A stretch of 64,000 nt of DNA from Acidobacteriota bacterium (GTDB lineage Bacteria > Acidobacteriota > Blastocatellia > Pyrinomonadales > Pyrinomonadaceae): positions 2,356,001-2,420,000 of the forward strand of contig JADJOS010000001.1 in the NCBI GenBank assembly GCA_016713675.1, given 5' to 3'. Positions 39,225 to 49,818 of this stretch are shown here, one piece after another. How positions within the stretch are numbered: position 1 is the first letter of the stretch; each line of letters opens with the position of its first letter. The translations under genes and the position numbers were made by a program. The notes beneath the pieces are model-generated. The model saw only the letters and a program-made list of their open reading frames with translations, made no database searches and was not told the origin of the DNA.

Positions 39225-40379
39225 CTAGTTGCGGGTGATGAGATCGCCGACCTGACCGACTCCGCCGCTGCGTTCCATTTCCTCGCGGGCGATCGTCGTA
39301 GTATTGTGAATTCCGGCGAGACGCAGACGGAATTCGTCAGGATTTGTGATCCGCGAAGGGCCTCGTCAAGAGAGATCAGACCTGATTGATATAGATAAAA
39401 TAGCGACTGGTCAAACGTCTGCATGCCATACTGTGAAGTTCCCGCCGCGATCGCATCGCGAATCGCCGACGTCTTGTCCTCGTGCAGTATATAATCGCGG
39501 ATGAGCGGTGTTGACATCAGAACTTCGACTGCCGGAATCCGGCTGTTGCCCTTGACTGATTTCATCAGACGCTGCGAAACAACGGCCTTTAGAAGGCCGG
39601 CCAACTGGATACGTACGGATCGCTGCTGATAGGGCGGAAATGCTGAAATGATTCGGGTTAGCGTTTCCGACGCATCGGTCGTGTGGAGCGTAGAAAGCAC
39701 AAGATGCCCTGTTTCGGCGGCAACCAAGGCCGTTTCGATAGTCTCAAGATCGCGCATTTCACCAACAAGAATCACGTCCGGATCCTGCCGCAAACTGCCG
39801 CGAAGAGCTTCGGCGAAACTACGCGTATCGACATCTACTTCACGCTGAGTCACAAAGGATTCTTTATCTTTGTGCAAGTATTCGATCGGGTCTTCGATAG
39901 TTACGATGTGACAATTACGGTTTTGATTGATGTGATCAACGATCGCTGAAAGCGTCGTAGATTTTCCGGAACCGGTCGTGCCGGTAACTAGGATCAAGCC
40001 GCGAGTTTCCTCGGCAATATTATTGAGGATCGGAGGAAGGCCAAGCTCGGCAAATGAACGGATCGTGTCCGGAAATTACGCGGGCGACAATGCCGATCGA
40101 ATTTCTTTGTTGAAAGATATTGACGCGAAAACGACCAAGGCCTGAGACCCCATACCCGATATCTACCTCGAATACTTCTTTGAAGTGCTGCTTTTGCCGG
40201 TTCGACATCATCGAAAATGCCATCTCAAGAGTCTCATCCTGAGTCATTTTTGCGACTCCGGACAACGGCTTTAGCTCACCTGTTACCCGAATTACGGGAA
40301 ATGAACCTGCACGCAAGTGTAGGTCGGAGGCGCCGAAGCTCATCGCCATTCGCAACAGATCATCAATTCGGGTCGGCAT
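39225..40379 (-). pseudogene. pilT: twitching motility ATPase PilT, two frameshifts
   Basis: Hexameric ATPase that retracts type IV pili. The N-terminal domain (MPTRIDDLLRMAMSFGASDLHL to FRVNIFQQRNSIG, given in part) is in one frame; the core with Walker A GTTGSGKST, DPIEYLH, LRQDPDVILVGEMRD and STLHTTDASETLTRI is in another. An extra A in 40073-40075 explains the switch. Near 39350 a missing base shifts the frame again. Restoring it gives ITNPDEFRLRLAGI to VGDLITRN, ending at 39225. Both repaired ends are typical of PilT. Compensating indels suggest sequence error. No other pilus gene is in the window. Confidence 0.86.
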
Positions 40380-40695
40380 AATAAGGAGACCAAGGGAGCA
40401 TCGGCAACTGCGAAGATCACGAACGTGATAAAACTAACGGTCGTCGCCACTGCGGTCTACTAACATTCTATCTGCTATCTAGACTTATGGTCAATGGTTT
40501 TTTATTTGATCCTCACGTACTGAAAATCAGTTCCGATGTGGTCGCGGAAGGAAATTTAACATCGAGTTGTATGACTTCAGGAATGGTTCGCAATCGTTAA
40601 GCGAAACAGATCACGACCGTGACCTGGATTTTCTAATATCGATTCCGCGCGGCGAATATGTATATGTTATTATTCTGGTTGAAATTAACACAATT
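40380..40695. other. intergenic region between divergent pilT and methyltransferase genes
   Basis: About 315 bases without a recognisable gene. An in-frame extension of the methyltransferase to 40567 exists but has no family character. The region is A/T-rich near 40490-40520 and 40650-40690, where promoters for the two divergent genes are expected. Confidence 0.4.
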
Positions 40696-41475
40696 ATGAG
40701 TGATTTTGATCAGCGGATCGCGGCCCTCGACACGGGGCTCTTTGAGAAGATAACGAGCCAATCTACTGATACGGACAAACAGACGTTGCTCGCATGCCAA
40801 CTCGCCGTTCGTGAATTAAAAAGTAGTTTTAGTTACCTGGAGATAGGTTCATATCTCGGCGGCAGCATTCAGCCGTACATACTTGACGTAAAATGCGCAC
40901 GAGTATATTCGATCGACAAACGTCCTGAAACACAGCCTGACGCCCGCGGTTACGATTGGGTCTATCAGAATAATTCAACACAGCGGATGCTTGAATTGCT
41001 GAAAGAGGTTGGTCCGACTGATAAAGTGACAACCATCGACGGCGACACGATCGAGATAAAACCAACACAAGTAGATGAAAAGATCGACCTTTGTTTCATC
41101 GACGGCGAACATACCGACGAAGCTGTCCTCCGTGATTTCCGTTTTTGTCTGGATGTCCTTGCCGAAAACGGGGCGATCATGTTTCACGACTCGCAGATAA
41201 CATATAACGGGATCGCGGCGTCCGTAAAGTATCTTGAGGACAATGCCCGGCCGTTTCGAGCATATTCACTGCCGAATTTCGCATTCGTTATTGAGATTGG
41301 AGATTTTCCGATTCATAAGAATGAACGTGTTATGGAGCGACTTGTCAATAACTATCAGAGTTTCTTGCCTTCTCTTCAATACAACGATAATTACAGGCGA
41401 TTTTCGACACGATTTCCATTTGGAATGATCCGTCGGACGTTGATCAAGGTTAGGCGGTCGAATGTGAGTCAGTAG
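40696..41475 (+). CDS. class I SAM-dependent methyltransferase
   Basis: A 259-residue protein with the methyltransferase_24-type fold. Motif I reads YLEIGSYLGGS (residues 47-57), followed by VYSIDKRPE, LCFIDGEHTDEAVLRDFRF and a post-core IMFHDSQITYNG. The acceptor is unknown; such enzymes often modify sugars or small molecules in surface polymer pathways. ATG at 40696 is chosen since the domain starts soon after. No ribosome binding site is obvious. It stands alone between a divergent pilT and the TPR genes. Confidence 0.78.
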   Translation: MSDFDQRIAALDTGLFEKITSQSTDTDKQTLLACQLAVRELKSSFSYLEIGSYLGGSIQPYILDVKCARVYSIDKRPETQPDARGYDWVYQNNSTQRMLELLKEVGPTDKVTTIDGDTIEIKPTQVDEKIDLCFIDGEHTDEAVLRDFRFCLDVLAENGAIMFHDSQITYNGIAASVKYLEDNARPFRAYSLPNFAFVIEIGDFPIHKNERVMERLVNNYQSFLPSLQYNDNYRRFSTRFPFGMIRRTLIKVRRSNVSQ

Positions 41476-41646
41476 CTTTGCTTGTGGGTTTGGTACAGAT
41501 CCGTGATAAGATTTCGGCGCAAGTTCCACGTCGAACAATCGCAAAATTCTCATCGGTAAACGTCAACTAATAGTTCGGGCATCGAACGAGATGATTTGTT
41601 ACGCCCCGAGTCGAAAGTTTTGACGCCCATAAAGCGAGGAATACTA

Positions 41647-43485
41647 ATGTTCAACAAAGTGTCAGCCCTGCGTTCTTTAATTTCATTCTCGTTGATCCCA
41701 ACAATTGTCTTTACATGCTCGCCTGTCTTCGCTCAGGGGCCTGACCTAGTGCCTGTGAGTGATATAACGGGGGGCTCAAGCGTTTTTGTTCTGCGAAGTT
41801 CGGGTCGGCCTTCTCGTAGATTCTCGACGTCAAGAACGACGAGAACCAAGGCACAACGGCTGGAGTCGGCCAAAAAGATCAAAAAACAATTCGATACTAT
41901 CAACAAGTCGACACCGATTCGCGTGCGCGCGGCTGTCGTGGATCCCAACAAAATGCCGACGAACATAAAGACAATGGCTCCGGCAAGGGCCTCACTGCTG
42001 TTCGCGGGTGTTGGTGAGTATTATGTCGATAATAATGACCTTGAGAACTCGCTGAAATTTTTCCGTGAATCTGTTGACCTCGACGCAGCAAATGTAAAGG
42101 CTAAGGAAGGCTTGAGCGAGGTTCTTGCTGCTAAGGGAAATGAACTGCTATTGGCCGACAAGGCTGGCACCGCTAAGGGTTATTTCCTTGAGGCGATCAA
42201 GACCAATCCCAAGAACTCGGCCGCTTATTTCGGCCTCGGCGAGGTTTATTCGGAACTAGACCAATCGAAAGAGGCGATCAAGAGTTTCGAGGCTGCATTG
42301 GCGAATAACCCAAAACTGACTGAAATATTTGTGCCGCTGGGCATTCTTTATTTTCAAACCGGAGAGATTGCCAAGGCTGATGAAATGCTGACAAAGGCGA
42401 TGGCAAATGCCTCCGAATCCGCTGAAACACAAATATTCCTCGGATCGATTAGACTGTCGCAAAACCGGAATCAGGACGCTCTTGCCGCATTCCAGCAGGC
42501 CAAGGCTCTCGATCCTACCAATGCCGACGTTTTCTTTCAATCAGGTGAGGCTTATGTTCGGTTGGACCGGGAAAAGGATGCGATCGCTGAATATCAAAAA
42601 GCCGTCGAGCTGAAGCCGAATTACCTAGAGGCATGGATAGGTCTTGCGGACGCATACTATGAACTCAACAATTATGTCGAAGCCGTCAAGGCCTATACCC
42701 AGGCCAGAAAGCTGAAAAATGATAACGTTGACGTCCTGGTCGGACTCGGCGACTCTCAGCGAATGTCGAGCGATTTCAACGGTGCCGCCGGAAGCTATAA
42801 TCAGGCGATTACCTTCATCACCCGCGATCCGAATTTTGACAAGAACGAGGCTGCCGATATTTATAGCAAGTTAGGATATGTGATCGGCCAGCAATGTCAG
42901 ATAAATCTTAGGCAGGCAAAGGCATGTGCTTGGCCGCAGGCGATCAGAGCATTGGAGAAGTCGGTCGAATTTGGCAGCGGTAACACTGCGGATTTTGCCA
43001 ACCTCGGTTGGGCATATTACAACGCAGCTCGCGTAGACGGTTACGAAAAGCGTGAATCGGACAAACAGACAAAGCTCGCATTAGCGAAGGCAATGCTCGA
43101 AAAAGCTATTGACGCCAATCCGGCGTACGTCGAGGGGCCTTTGCTTAATCTAGGTATGACTTTGACCGACCTTGGTGACTTTGCGGGTGCGGTGAATGCA
43201 CTCTCAAAAGTGATCGCCAAACAGCCGAAATGGGTGTTTGCACTCAATGAACTTGGAATCGCGTATCGACAGCAAAAGAACTACAAGGAAGCGATAAACT
43301 ACTTTAAGAAGGCCGTTGACCGAGACGAAAACTTTGCGGCCGCTCACTATAATCTCGGCGAAACGGAATATCGAAACGGTAACACCGCAAATGCCAAAAA
43401 ATGCTACGAGAAGCTCGTGAAACTTGGCCGCGGAGATCTGGCCGCGCAGCTCGAATTAATTTCCAACGGAGCGGTTCGCAAATAA
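41647..43485 (+). CDS. secreted TPR-repeat protein (first paralogue)
   Basis: Exported scaffold-type protein of 612 residues. After a signal peptide (about residues 1-30) comes a short motif ITGGSSVFVLRSS and a basic Arg/Lys segment. About twelve TPR units follow (for example AYFGLGEVYSELDQSKEAIKSFEAAL, residues split here), covering roughly residues 110-600. It is a clear paralogue of the protein at 44605: same layout, same motif after the signal peptide. The two flank murB, whose start lies 11 bases after this stop, so a link to envelope biogenesis is possible but unproven. Confidence 0.85.
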   Translation: MFNKVSALRSLISFSLIPTIVFTCSPVFAQGPDLVPVSDITGGSSVFVLRSSGRPSRRFSTSRTTRTKAQRLESAKKIKKQFDTINKSTPIRVRAAVVDPNKMPTNIKTMAPARASLLFAGVGEYYVDNNDLENSLKFFRESVDLDAANVKAKEGLSEVLAAKGNELLLADKAGTAKGYFLEAIKTNPKNSAAYFGLGEVYSELDQSKEAIKSFEAALANNPKLTEIFVPLGILYFQTGEIAKADEMLTKAMANASESAETQIFLGSIRLSQNRNQDALAAFQQAKALDPTNADVFFQSGEAYVRLDREKDAIAEYQKAVELKPNYLEAWIGLADAYYELNNYVEAVKAYTQARKLKNDNVDVLVGLGDSQRMSSDFNGAAGSYNQAITFITRDPNFDKNEAADIYSKLGYVIGQQCQINLRQAKACAWPQAIRALEKSVEFGSGNTADFANLGWAYYNAARVDGYEKRESDKQTKLALAKAMLEKAIDANPAYVEGPLLNLGMTLTDLGDFAGAVNALSKVIAKQPKWVFALNELGIAYRQQKNYKEAINYFKKAVDRDENFAAAHYNLGETEYRNGNTANAKKCYEKLVKLGRGDLAAQLELISNGAVRK

Positions 43486-43495
43486 GTAGATATTT

Positions 43496-44533
43496 GTGAA
43501 GGAACTCTCGATACAGGAAAACGTAATCCTCGCGCCTTATACCACGATGAAGATCGGCGGCAGGGCGCGATTTTTCGTCGAGGCTCATAACGAAAACGAC
43601 GTTGTCGATGCTTTGCGGTTTGCTTATGAAAAAGGTCTCGACGTTTTTGTTCTTGGCGGCGGCAGCAATGTGTTGATTTCAGACAAAGGGTTTGACGGTA
43701 TGGTTATGCACATCGCGACCCAAGGTGTCGAGTTCAGCAAAGCCGATGAAAGTGTTACAGCGACTGTACAAGCCGGCGAGGATTGGGACGATTTTGTGGC
43801 GAATTGTGTCGAACGAAATTTAGCCGGCATCGAGTGTCTTAGCGGTATTCCCGGCCAAGTCGGTGGAACCCCCGTGCAGAACGTCGGTGCGTACGGGCAA
43901 GAGGTTTCGGAAACTATCGTTTCGGTGAGGTGCCTCGACCGGAATAGTCTAGCTATCCGTGAGCTTTGTAACGAAGACTGCTGCTTCTCGTACAGAAGGA
44001 GTATATTTAACTCCACCGACTTAGGATATTATATTGTCCTAAGTGTGAAGTTCTCATTGAAACAAAACGGTGAGCCAAAGATCGCATATAAGGATGTCCG
44101 CGATTATTTTGTCGACCGAACGCCGACACTCACCGAAGTGCGAGATGCTGTTATGGCGATCCGCCGATCGAAGTCGATGGTGCTTGATGCGGACGATCCC
44201 AATTCTCGAAGTGCAGGGTCGTTCTTCAAAAATCCAATCGTGGGCATCGAGATTCTTGCAGCGATCCGCAAGTCTTTTCCTGGAGTACCGAGCTTTACGG
44301 TCGATGCCGACAATGCAAAAATTCCGGCTGCATGGTTGATCGAGAACGCGGGGTTTCAGAAGGGCTTTGTTTTGGGCTCTGCCGCCATCTCGTCAAAACA
44401 TACACTTGCATTGATCAATCGCGGCAACGCTACGAGTGGACAGATCGTTAATCTCAAAGAAAAGATCCAGACTGAGGTCGAGAGCCGATTTGGTATCCTC
44501 CTCGAGCCGGAACCGATCTTTGTCGGTTTTTGA
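43496..44533 (+). CDS. murB: UDP-N-acetylenolpyruvoylglucosamine reductase
   Basis: FAD enzyme that reduces UDP-GlcNAc-enolpyruvate to UDP-MurNAc in peptidoglycan synthesis. Motifs: TTMKIGGRARFFVEA, FVLGGGSNVLISDKGFDG, SGIPGQVGGTPVQNVGAYGQEV (in part), CCFSYRRSIFN, and RSAGSFFKNP with the catalytic Ser. The length of 345 and the Y-x-R region match the E. coli-like type I enzyme. It starts at GTG. No other mur gene is near; it lies between two TPR paralogues. Confidence 0.95.
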   Translation: MKELSIQENVILAPYTTMKIGGRARFFVEAHNENDVVDALRFAYEKGLDVFVLGGGSNVLISDKGFDGMVMHIATQGVEFSKADESVTATVQAGEDWDDFVANCVERNLAGIECLSGIPGQVGGTPVQNVGAYGQEVSETIVSVRCLDRNSLAIRELCNEDCCFSYRRSIFNSTDLGYYIVLSVKFSLKQNGEPKIAYKDVRDYFVDRTPTLTEVRDAVMAIRRSKSMVLDADDPNSRSAGSFFKNPIVGIEILAAIRKSFPGVPSFTVDADNAKIPAAWLIENAGFQKGFVLGSAAISSKHTLALINRGNATSGQIVNLKEKIQTEVESRFGILLEPEPIFVGF

Positions 44534-44572
44534 CGCTTGTGCAAAAAAGTCTTACGCGTTCGTCATAACTCT

Positions 44573-44580
44573 TGTATAAT
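44573..44580 (+). promoter_or_regulatory. -10 promoter element before the second TPR gene
   Basis: TGTATAAT, containing a perfect TATAAT (44575-44580), lies 24 bases before the ATG at 44605. No good -35 hexamer. It suggests the second TPR gene has its own promoter rather than relying on murB transcription. Confidence 0.45.
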
Positions 44581-44604
44581 TTTGTTTAACTTTGAGGTTC
44601 TAAT

Positions 44605-46455
44605 ATGAGACGAGCAAATTCCTTCATCACTTTTGTGGTTTCTTTCGCGTTGATATTTTCGCTGCTCCCTTCGGCGACGATCGTTCGCGGACAAGACATG
44701 GTGGCCTCCGAGAGCATTTCAGGTGGCGGTAGTGCGTTTGTTTTTCGCGGTTCGAAAAAGGCTCCTCAGGCTCGAATGGGCATTGGGTACGCGTCCTCCG
44801 GCGAAGCGGCCGGCGGAGCCGCCCGAGCCAGATCGGGCCGTACAAATGCCCAAATCGCCGCTGCGGCGAAAAAACGCAAAGCCGCTGCTGCATTGGCACG
44901 TAAAAAGGCTATCATCGCGGCGGCAAACAAAAAACTACAGCTCTCAAATACATTGACAGCCAAGGGTGAGAAGGCTCTTGACGCTGATCAAAATGATGAG
45001 GCGATCACCAGCTTCCGTTCGGCCCTAGTTCAGAATCCTAAGAATACACGTGCGATGAACGGTCTGAGCGATGCTTTGACCGAAAAGGGCATTACGGTGG
45101 CAGGAGATACGAACAATACGGCGGCGATCCCGCTTTTTGAAGAAGCGATCAAATACGACAAGTCCAATGACGTTGCGTACGCCAAATTAGGAGCGGTTTA
45201 TGATTCATCGGGACAGAAGGACAAAGCGATCGCGAATTACGAAAAGGCGATTGCTATCAATCCTGATCTTGCAGCACTTCAAACGACATTAGGACTTGCT
45301 TACATTGAGAATGGTGACATCGCGAAGGCGGAAGTCGCTTTGAAGAAGAGTGAAGCCGGCGGGTCGGATTCCGTCGATACTCGAACACTCCGGGGACTTA
45401 TACTCTTCAAGCAGAATAAGAACGAAGAGGCTATCGCCGCGTTTGACCGTGTTCTTGAACTGGACAACCGAAATGCTGCCGCCAACTATTATCGTGGCCA
45501 GGCATTCGGGCGTTTGGATCAAAACGATAGGTCTATTGCCGCCTATAAAAAGGCCATCGAGGCTGAGCCGGGTTATGCACCTGCTTCGTTTGATCTCGGT
45601 GTTGCCTATTACAATGCAGGCGATTTAAAGAATGCTGAGATTTTTTATCAAAGCGCGATAAAGGCCGACCCGAAAAACTATCAAGCTCACGCGAACCTGG
45701 CAAGTACGTATCGTCAGCTCGAGCGCTATCCTGAAGCAAATGCCGAATATGCTATGGCCTCGAATGGCATTAAGACTGCGGATCTATATAGCGAATGGGG
45801 CTATTGCCTCGGTAAGACGAATGAATGGGACAAGGCTGCGGCCAGGCTGCAGACAGCCCGAGAATTGAGCCCGACGGCTGTGGACAATTCGAATGTTGGT
45901 TGGGCCTATTACAATTCCGGCACGGCTAAGGCCGCAAACAAAGATGAGGCAGGAGCAAAGGCCGATTATGCGGTCGGAAAGACATTTCTGCAAAAAGCAG
46001 TCGAGCAGGACCCGAAGCTCGATGCGGCATATCTCAACCTAGGTTCGACGCACAACGGGCTCGGCGAATATCAACTGGCGGTTGGCGTACTGAATACGGC
46101 TGTCGGGCTCCGAAAAGGATGGACGCTTGCATTAAATCAGTTGGGTCTCGGATATCGCGGGCTTAATGATCTTACAAATGCGGTAGCGATCTTTAAGCAA
46201 GTAACCGATCTCGATGGTAACAACCTGTTTGGACTATTCAGGCTCGGCGAGGCTTACAACGCGAGTGGAAACAAGAAAGAAGCCAAAAAGATCAATGACC
46301 GGCTCAAAAAGCTTGATCCAAGGTTGGCGGGTATGCTTAACGACGTGTTCAACGGGAAGATTCCAATGCCAGGTATGGGAAATGTTGGCGTTCCAAATGT
46401 AACAAACATTCCGAAGGTGCCCAAGGTGCCCAATATTCCGAGATTTCCCTATTAA
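44605..46455 (+). CDS. secreted TPR-repeat protein (second paralogue)
   Basis: Exported protein of 616 residues. The signal peptide (about 1-30) is followed by ISGGGSAFVFRGS, the counterpart of ITGGSSVFVLRSS in the first paralogue, then an Ala/Lys-rich helical segment (residues 70-115). About ten TPR units follow. The C-terminus is a Pro/Val-rich tail with repeated VPNV/IPKVP words, absent from the first paralogue. Function unknown; the pair probably arose by duplication around murB. A strong terminator follows. Confidence 0.85.
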   Translation: MRRANSFITFVVSFALIFSLLPSATIVRGQDMVASESISGGGSAFVFRGSKKAPQARMGIGYASSGEAAGGAARARSGRTNAQIAAAAKKRKAAAALARKKAIIAAANKKLQLSNTLTAKGEKALDADQNDEAITSFRSALVQNPKNTRAMNGLSDALTEKGITVAGDTNNTAAIPLFEEAIKYDKSNDVAYAKLGAVYDSSGQKDKAIANYEKAIAINPDLAALQTTLGLAYIENGDIAKAEVALKKSEAGGSDSVDTRTLRGLILFKQNKNEEAIAAFDRVLELDNRNAAANYYRGQAFGRLDQNDRSIAAYKKAIEAEPGYAPASFDLGVAYYNAGDLKNAEIFYQSAIKADPKNYQAHANLASTYRQLERYPEANAEYAMASNGIKTADLYSEWGYCLGKTNEWDKAAARLQTARELSPTAVDNSNVGWAYYNSGTAKAANKDEAGAKADYAVGKTFLQKAVEQDPKLDAAYLNLGSTHNGLGEYQLAVGVLNTAVGLRKGWTLALNQLGLGYRGLNDLTNAVAIFKQVTDLDGNNLFGLFRLGEAYNASGNKKEAKKINDRLKKLDPRLAGMLNDVFNGKIPMPGMGNVGVPNVTNIPKVPKVPNIPRFPY

Positions 46456-46475
46456 CTGGGAATTGTCTTTACTCG

Positions 46476-46507
46476 AAAAGTGCGGTTCGATAGACCGCAC
46501 TTTTTTT
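46476..46507 (+). terminator. strong Rho-independent terminator
   Basis: AAAAGTGCGGT (46476-46486) pairs perfectly with ACCGCACTTTT (46494-46504) across a 7-base loop and runs into seven T (46501-46507). It ends the TPR gene transcript immediately before carB. Confidence 0.9.
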
Positions 46508-46508
46508 G

Positions 46509-46514
46509 TATAAT
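46509..46514 (+). promoter_or_regulatory. -10 element for carB
   Basis: A perfect TATAAT starts 2 bases after the terminator T-run and 15 bases before the carB ATG. The -35 position would fall inside the terminator hairpin, with no good match. Leader would be only about 8 bases. Confidence 0.4.
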
Positions 46515-46528
46515 GAAGAGTTTAAAAG

Positions 46529-49500
46529 ATGCCTAGACGCGAAGACATACACAAAATTCTGATCATCGGCTCGGGTCCGATCGTAATAGGGCAGGGTTGT
46601 GAATTTGATTATTCAGGAACTCAGGCCTGTCGGGCACTCAAGCAAGAAGGATATGAGGTCGTGCTGGTCAATTCAAATCCGGCAACGATCATGACCGACC
46701 CCGAGATCGCCGACTGCACTTATATCGAGCCGCTGACACTCGAAACTGTCACCGCAATTATTGAAAAAGAGCGTCCGGATGCGTTGTTGCCGACGGTTGG
46801 CGGCCAGACCGGATTGAATCTCTCAGTAGAATTGCACGAGCAGGGAATTCTCGACAAATTCGGCGTAAAACTGATCGGGGCGAACATAAGCGCGATCAAG
46901 GTCGGTGAAGACCGTGAATTGTTCAAGGCCGCGATGGACGAGATCGGTATACAGAGCCCGCGTGGCGGATTTGCGCATACGTGGGAAGAAGCACGGCAGA
47001 TAGTCGAGATGACAGGGTATCCGGCGATCGTTCGACCAAGCTTTACGCTTGGCGGCACAGGAGGCGGGACGGCGTACAACCCCGAAGAATTCGAAGAGAT
47101 CGCGAGAGGTGGCCTTGCGGCATCGCCAAATTCGCAGATACTCGTCGAAGAATCGATCCTCGGCTGGAAGGAATATGAGCTGGAGGTGATGCGCGATCTT
47201 AATGATAACGTAGTCATCATCTGTTCGATCGAGAATTTTGACCCGATGGGCGTTCACACGGGCGATTCGATCACCGTCGCTCCGGCCCAAACATTGACCG
47301 ACCGCGAGTACCAAAACTTGCGCGACATGTCGAAGGCATGCATTCGAAAAGTAGGTGTCGAAACGGGAGGATCTAACATACAATTTGCCGTAAATCCCGC
47401 AAACGGTGATGTGAGGATAATCGAGATGAATCCGCGGGTGTCGCGTTCATCAGCTCTCGCGTCGAAAGCCACTGGATTTCCGATCGCTAAGATCGCTGCC
47501 AAACTCGCCGTCGGCTATACGCTAGACGAGATCCCTAACGACATCACAAAAAAGACTCCCGCGTCATTCGAACCGACGATCGATTATGTCGTAACTAAGA
47601 TCCCGAAATGGGCGTTCGAAAAATTCCCCGGAGCCGAAGATGTACTCGGAACGCAGATGAAATCGGTCGGCGAAGTGATGGCGATCGGCAGGACCTTTAA
47701 GGAATCTCTGTTTAAGGGGTTACGTTCACTCGAGGCGGTTACACCGTTGCGTTTACAGGATGTTAGCGATTCCGAACTAGAGCGAAAGTTGGCCCGCCCG
47801 AACTCGCAGCGATTCTCGTATCTAACGTACGCCTTGCAGAATGGGAAGTCGATCGAAGAGGTTCACCGATTAAGCAGGATTGATCCATGGTTCCTGGACC
47901 AGTTGTCTCAGGTTATGGAATTGCAGGCCGAGATCGACTCGAAACCGATGTCGGACGTGTCGTTGGAATTGTTGCGAGCGGCTAAGGAGTCCGGGTTGTC
48001 TGACCGCCGCTTGTTCTTCCTCACCGGAACATCTGAGAACGAGATCCGCGAATATCGCAAATCGAATGGTATCGCTCCCGTATATAAACGTGTTGATACC
48101 TGCGGAGCCGAGTTTGAATCGTTTACACCTTATCTTTATTCAACATATGAACAAGAGTGTGAAGCTGAGCCATCTAACCGTAAGAAAATAATGATCTTAG
48201 GTTCTGGGCCGAATCGAATTGGGCAGGGAATCGAATTTGACTATTGCTGCTGTCATGCGAGCTTCGCCCTACATGTTGCAAATTTTGAGACGATCATGGT
48301 CAATTGCAACCCAGAAACCGTCTCAACGGATTATGACACATCGGACCGCTTGTATTTCGAGCCGCTGACCTTTGAAGATGTAATGAACATCGTCGATGTC
48401 GAGCATCCTGATGGCGTAATCGTGCAGTTTGGGGGGCAGACGCCCTTGAATCTTGCCGATCGTTTATACGCGGCGGGCGTTCCGATAATCGGAACATCAC
48501 CTGATTCGATCGATCTCGCGGAAGACCGCAAGCGGTTCGGTGCGTTGTTGGACGAACTGAAAATTCCATGCCCACAGAATTCAAGTGTTACCTCAGCAGA
48601 TGAGGCTAAAGTTGTTGCGAATAAAATAGGTTATCCGGTCGTAGTTAGGCCTAGTTTTGTACTTGGGGGACGGGCCATGGCGATCGTCTATGACGATGAA
48701 TCATTGGACGACTATATGCGTTCTGCAGTTGATGCGTCGCCCGAAAAACCGATCTTGATCGACAAGTTTTTGGAGCGTGCGTCGGAGATCGACGTGGATG
48801 CCTTGGCCGATGCAGAGACGGTTGTGATCGCCGGGATTCAAGGGCACATTGAGGAAGCCGGAATTCACTCGGGCGATTCGTCCAGCGTCTTGCCCGCGCA
48901 GAAGATCGCTTCCGAGCACCTTGAAACGATCCAGCATTACACAAAACTTCTGGCAAAAGCCCTCAAGGTTGTCGGATTGATGAATCTTCAATTCGCGATC
49001 CAGGATGATCGCGTTTTTGTTATCGAGGTCAATCCTCGTGCTTCTCGAACGGTCCCCTTCGTTGCGAAAGCTACCGGCGTACCGATCGCAAAGATCGCTT
49101 CGCTTGTCATGGCGGGCCACAAAACTCTCGCTGATTTTAATCTTCCGGACGTTTTGCCGGTGCCTAAGATATTCGTCAAATCCCCGGTTTTCCCGTTCAA
49201 GAAGTTCGCAGGCGTAGATCCTATCCTTGGGCCTGAAATGCATTCTACCGGGGAAGTAATGGGCGTTGGGGCGACGTTTGGCGAGGCTTACGGGAAAGCG
49301 ATGGAGGGAGCTGGCCTCACTTTGCCGCTGAAAGGGAAAGCTTTTATTTCGGTAAATAGTTCAGATAAAGGGCAAGCGGTCGTGCTCGCCCGCCGATTAA
49401 GCAAAATGGGTTTCGGACTTGTTGCGACTTATAGAACGACGAATCGACTTCGCGAGGTCGGTTTAGCGTGTGAGTCAGTTTTCAAGGTAAACGAGGGCCG

Positions 49501-49753
49501 TCCGAACATAGCCGATCTGATCAAACAAGGCGAGATCGCATTGATCATCAATACGCCGCTTGGCAAGACGTCATTCTACGATGAAAAGGCTATTCGCAAG
49601 GCCGCTCTGCAATTCAATGTTCCGTGTGTAACGACAATGACTGGTGCTGAGGCGTTGGTCGAAGCAATCGGGACAAAGATCTCACAGAAACATGTGACGG
49701 TGCGGAGCTTGCAGGAGATCCACACGGGAACCTCATCCGCATCTCATTCTTGA
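46529..49753 (+). CDS. carB: carbamoyl-phosphate synthase large chain
   Basis: Makes carbamoyl phosphate from ammonia (via CarA), bicarbonate and two ATP, for arginine and pyrimidines. Two homologous halves are present: [19 protein letters not shown] and [19 protein letters not shown] begin the two preATP-grasp domains, with ATP-grasp motifs [12 protein letters not shown] and [11 protein letters not shown]. The allosteric MGS-like domain covers about residues 940-1074. Length 1074 is standard. carA is not adjacent. The two cyanophycin genes downstream consume arginine, which gives a metabolic reason for proximity. Confidence 0.98.
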   Translation: MPRREDIHKILIIGSGPIVIGQGCEFDYSGTQACRALKQEGYEVVLVNSNPATIMTDPEIADCTYIEPLTLETVTAIIEKERPDALLPTVGGQTGLNLSVELHEQGILDKFGVKLIGANISAIKVGEDRELFKAAMDEIGIQSPRGGFAHTWEEARQIVEMTGYPAIVRPSFTLGGTGGGTAYNPEEFEEIARGGLAASPNSQILVEESILGWKEYELEVMRDLNDNVVIICSIENFDPMGVHTGDSITVAPAQTLTDREYQNLRDMSKACIRKVGVETGGSNIQFAVNPANGDVRIIEMNPRVSRSSALASKATGFPIAKIAAKLAVGYTLDEIPNDITKKTPASFEPTIDYVVTKIPKWAFEKFPGAEDVLGTQMKSVGEVMAIGRTFKESLFKGLRSLEAVTPLRLQDVSDSELERKLARPNSQRFSYLTYALQNGKSIEEVHRLSRIDPWFLDQLSQVMELQAEIDSKPMSDVSLELLRAAKESGLSDRRLFFLTGTSENEIREYRKSNGIAPVYKRVDTCGAEFESFTPYLYSTYEQECEAEPSNRKKIMILGSGPNRIGQGIEFDYCCCHASFALHVANFETIMVNCNPETVSTDYDTSDRLYFEPLTFEDVMNIVDVEHPDGVIVQFGGQTPLNLADRLYAAGVPIIGTSPDSIDLAEDRKRFGALLDELKIPCPQNSSVTSADEAKVVANKIGYPVVVRPSFVLGGRAMAIVYDDESLDDYMRSAVDASPEKPILIDKFLERASEIDVDALADAETVVIAGIQGHIEEAGIHSGDSSSVLPAQKIASEHLETIQHYTKLLAKALKVVGLMNLQFAIQDDRVFVIEVNPRASRTVPFVAKATGVPIAKIASLVMAGHKTLADFNLPDVLPVPKIFVKSPVFPFKKFAGVDPILGPEMHSTGEVMGVGATFGEAYGKAMEGAGLTLPLKGKAFISVNSSDKGQAVVLARRLSKMGFGLVATYRTTNRLREVGLACESVFKVNEGRPNIADLIKQGEIALIINTPLGKTSFYDEKAIRKAALQFNVPCVTTMTGAEALVEAIGTKISQKHVTVRSLQEIHTGTSSASHS

Positions 49754-49818
49754 CCAACGCCAAACTTTTCAATAACTTAGTGTTAAGTTTTCTTTAATTT
49801 AGCTGCAAAATTTAATAA

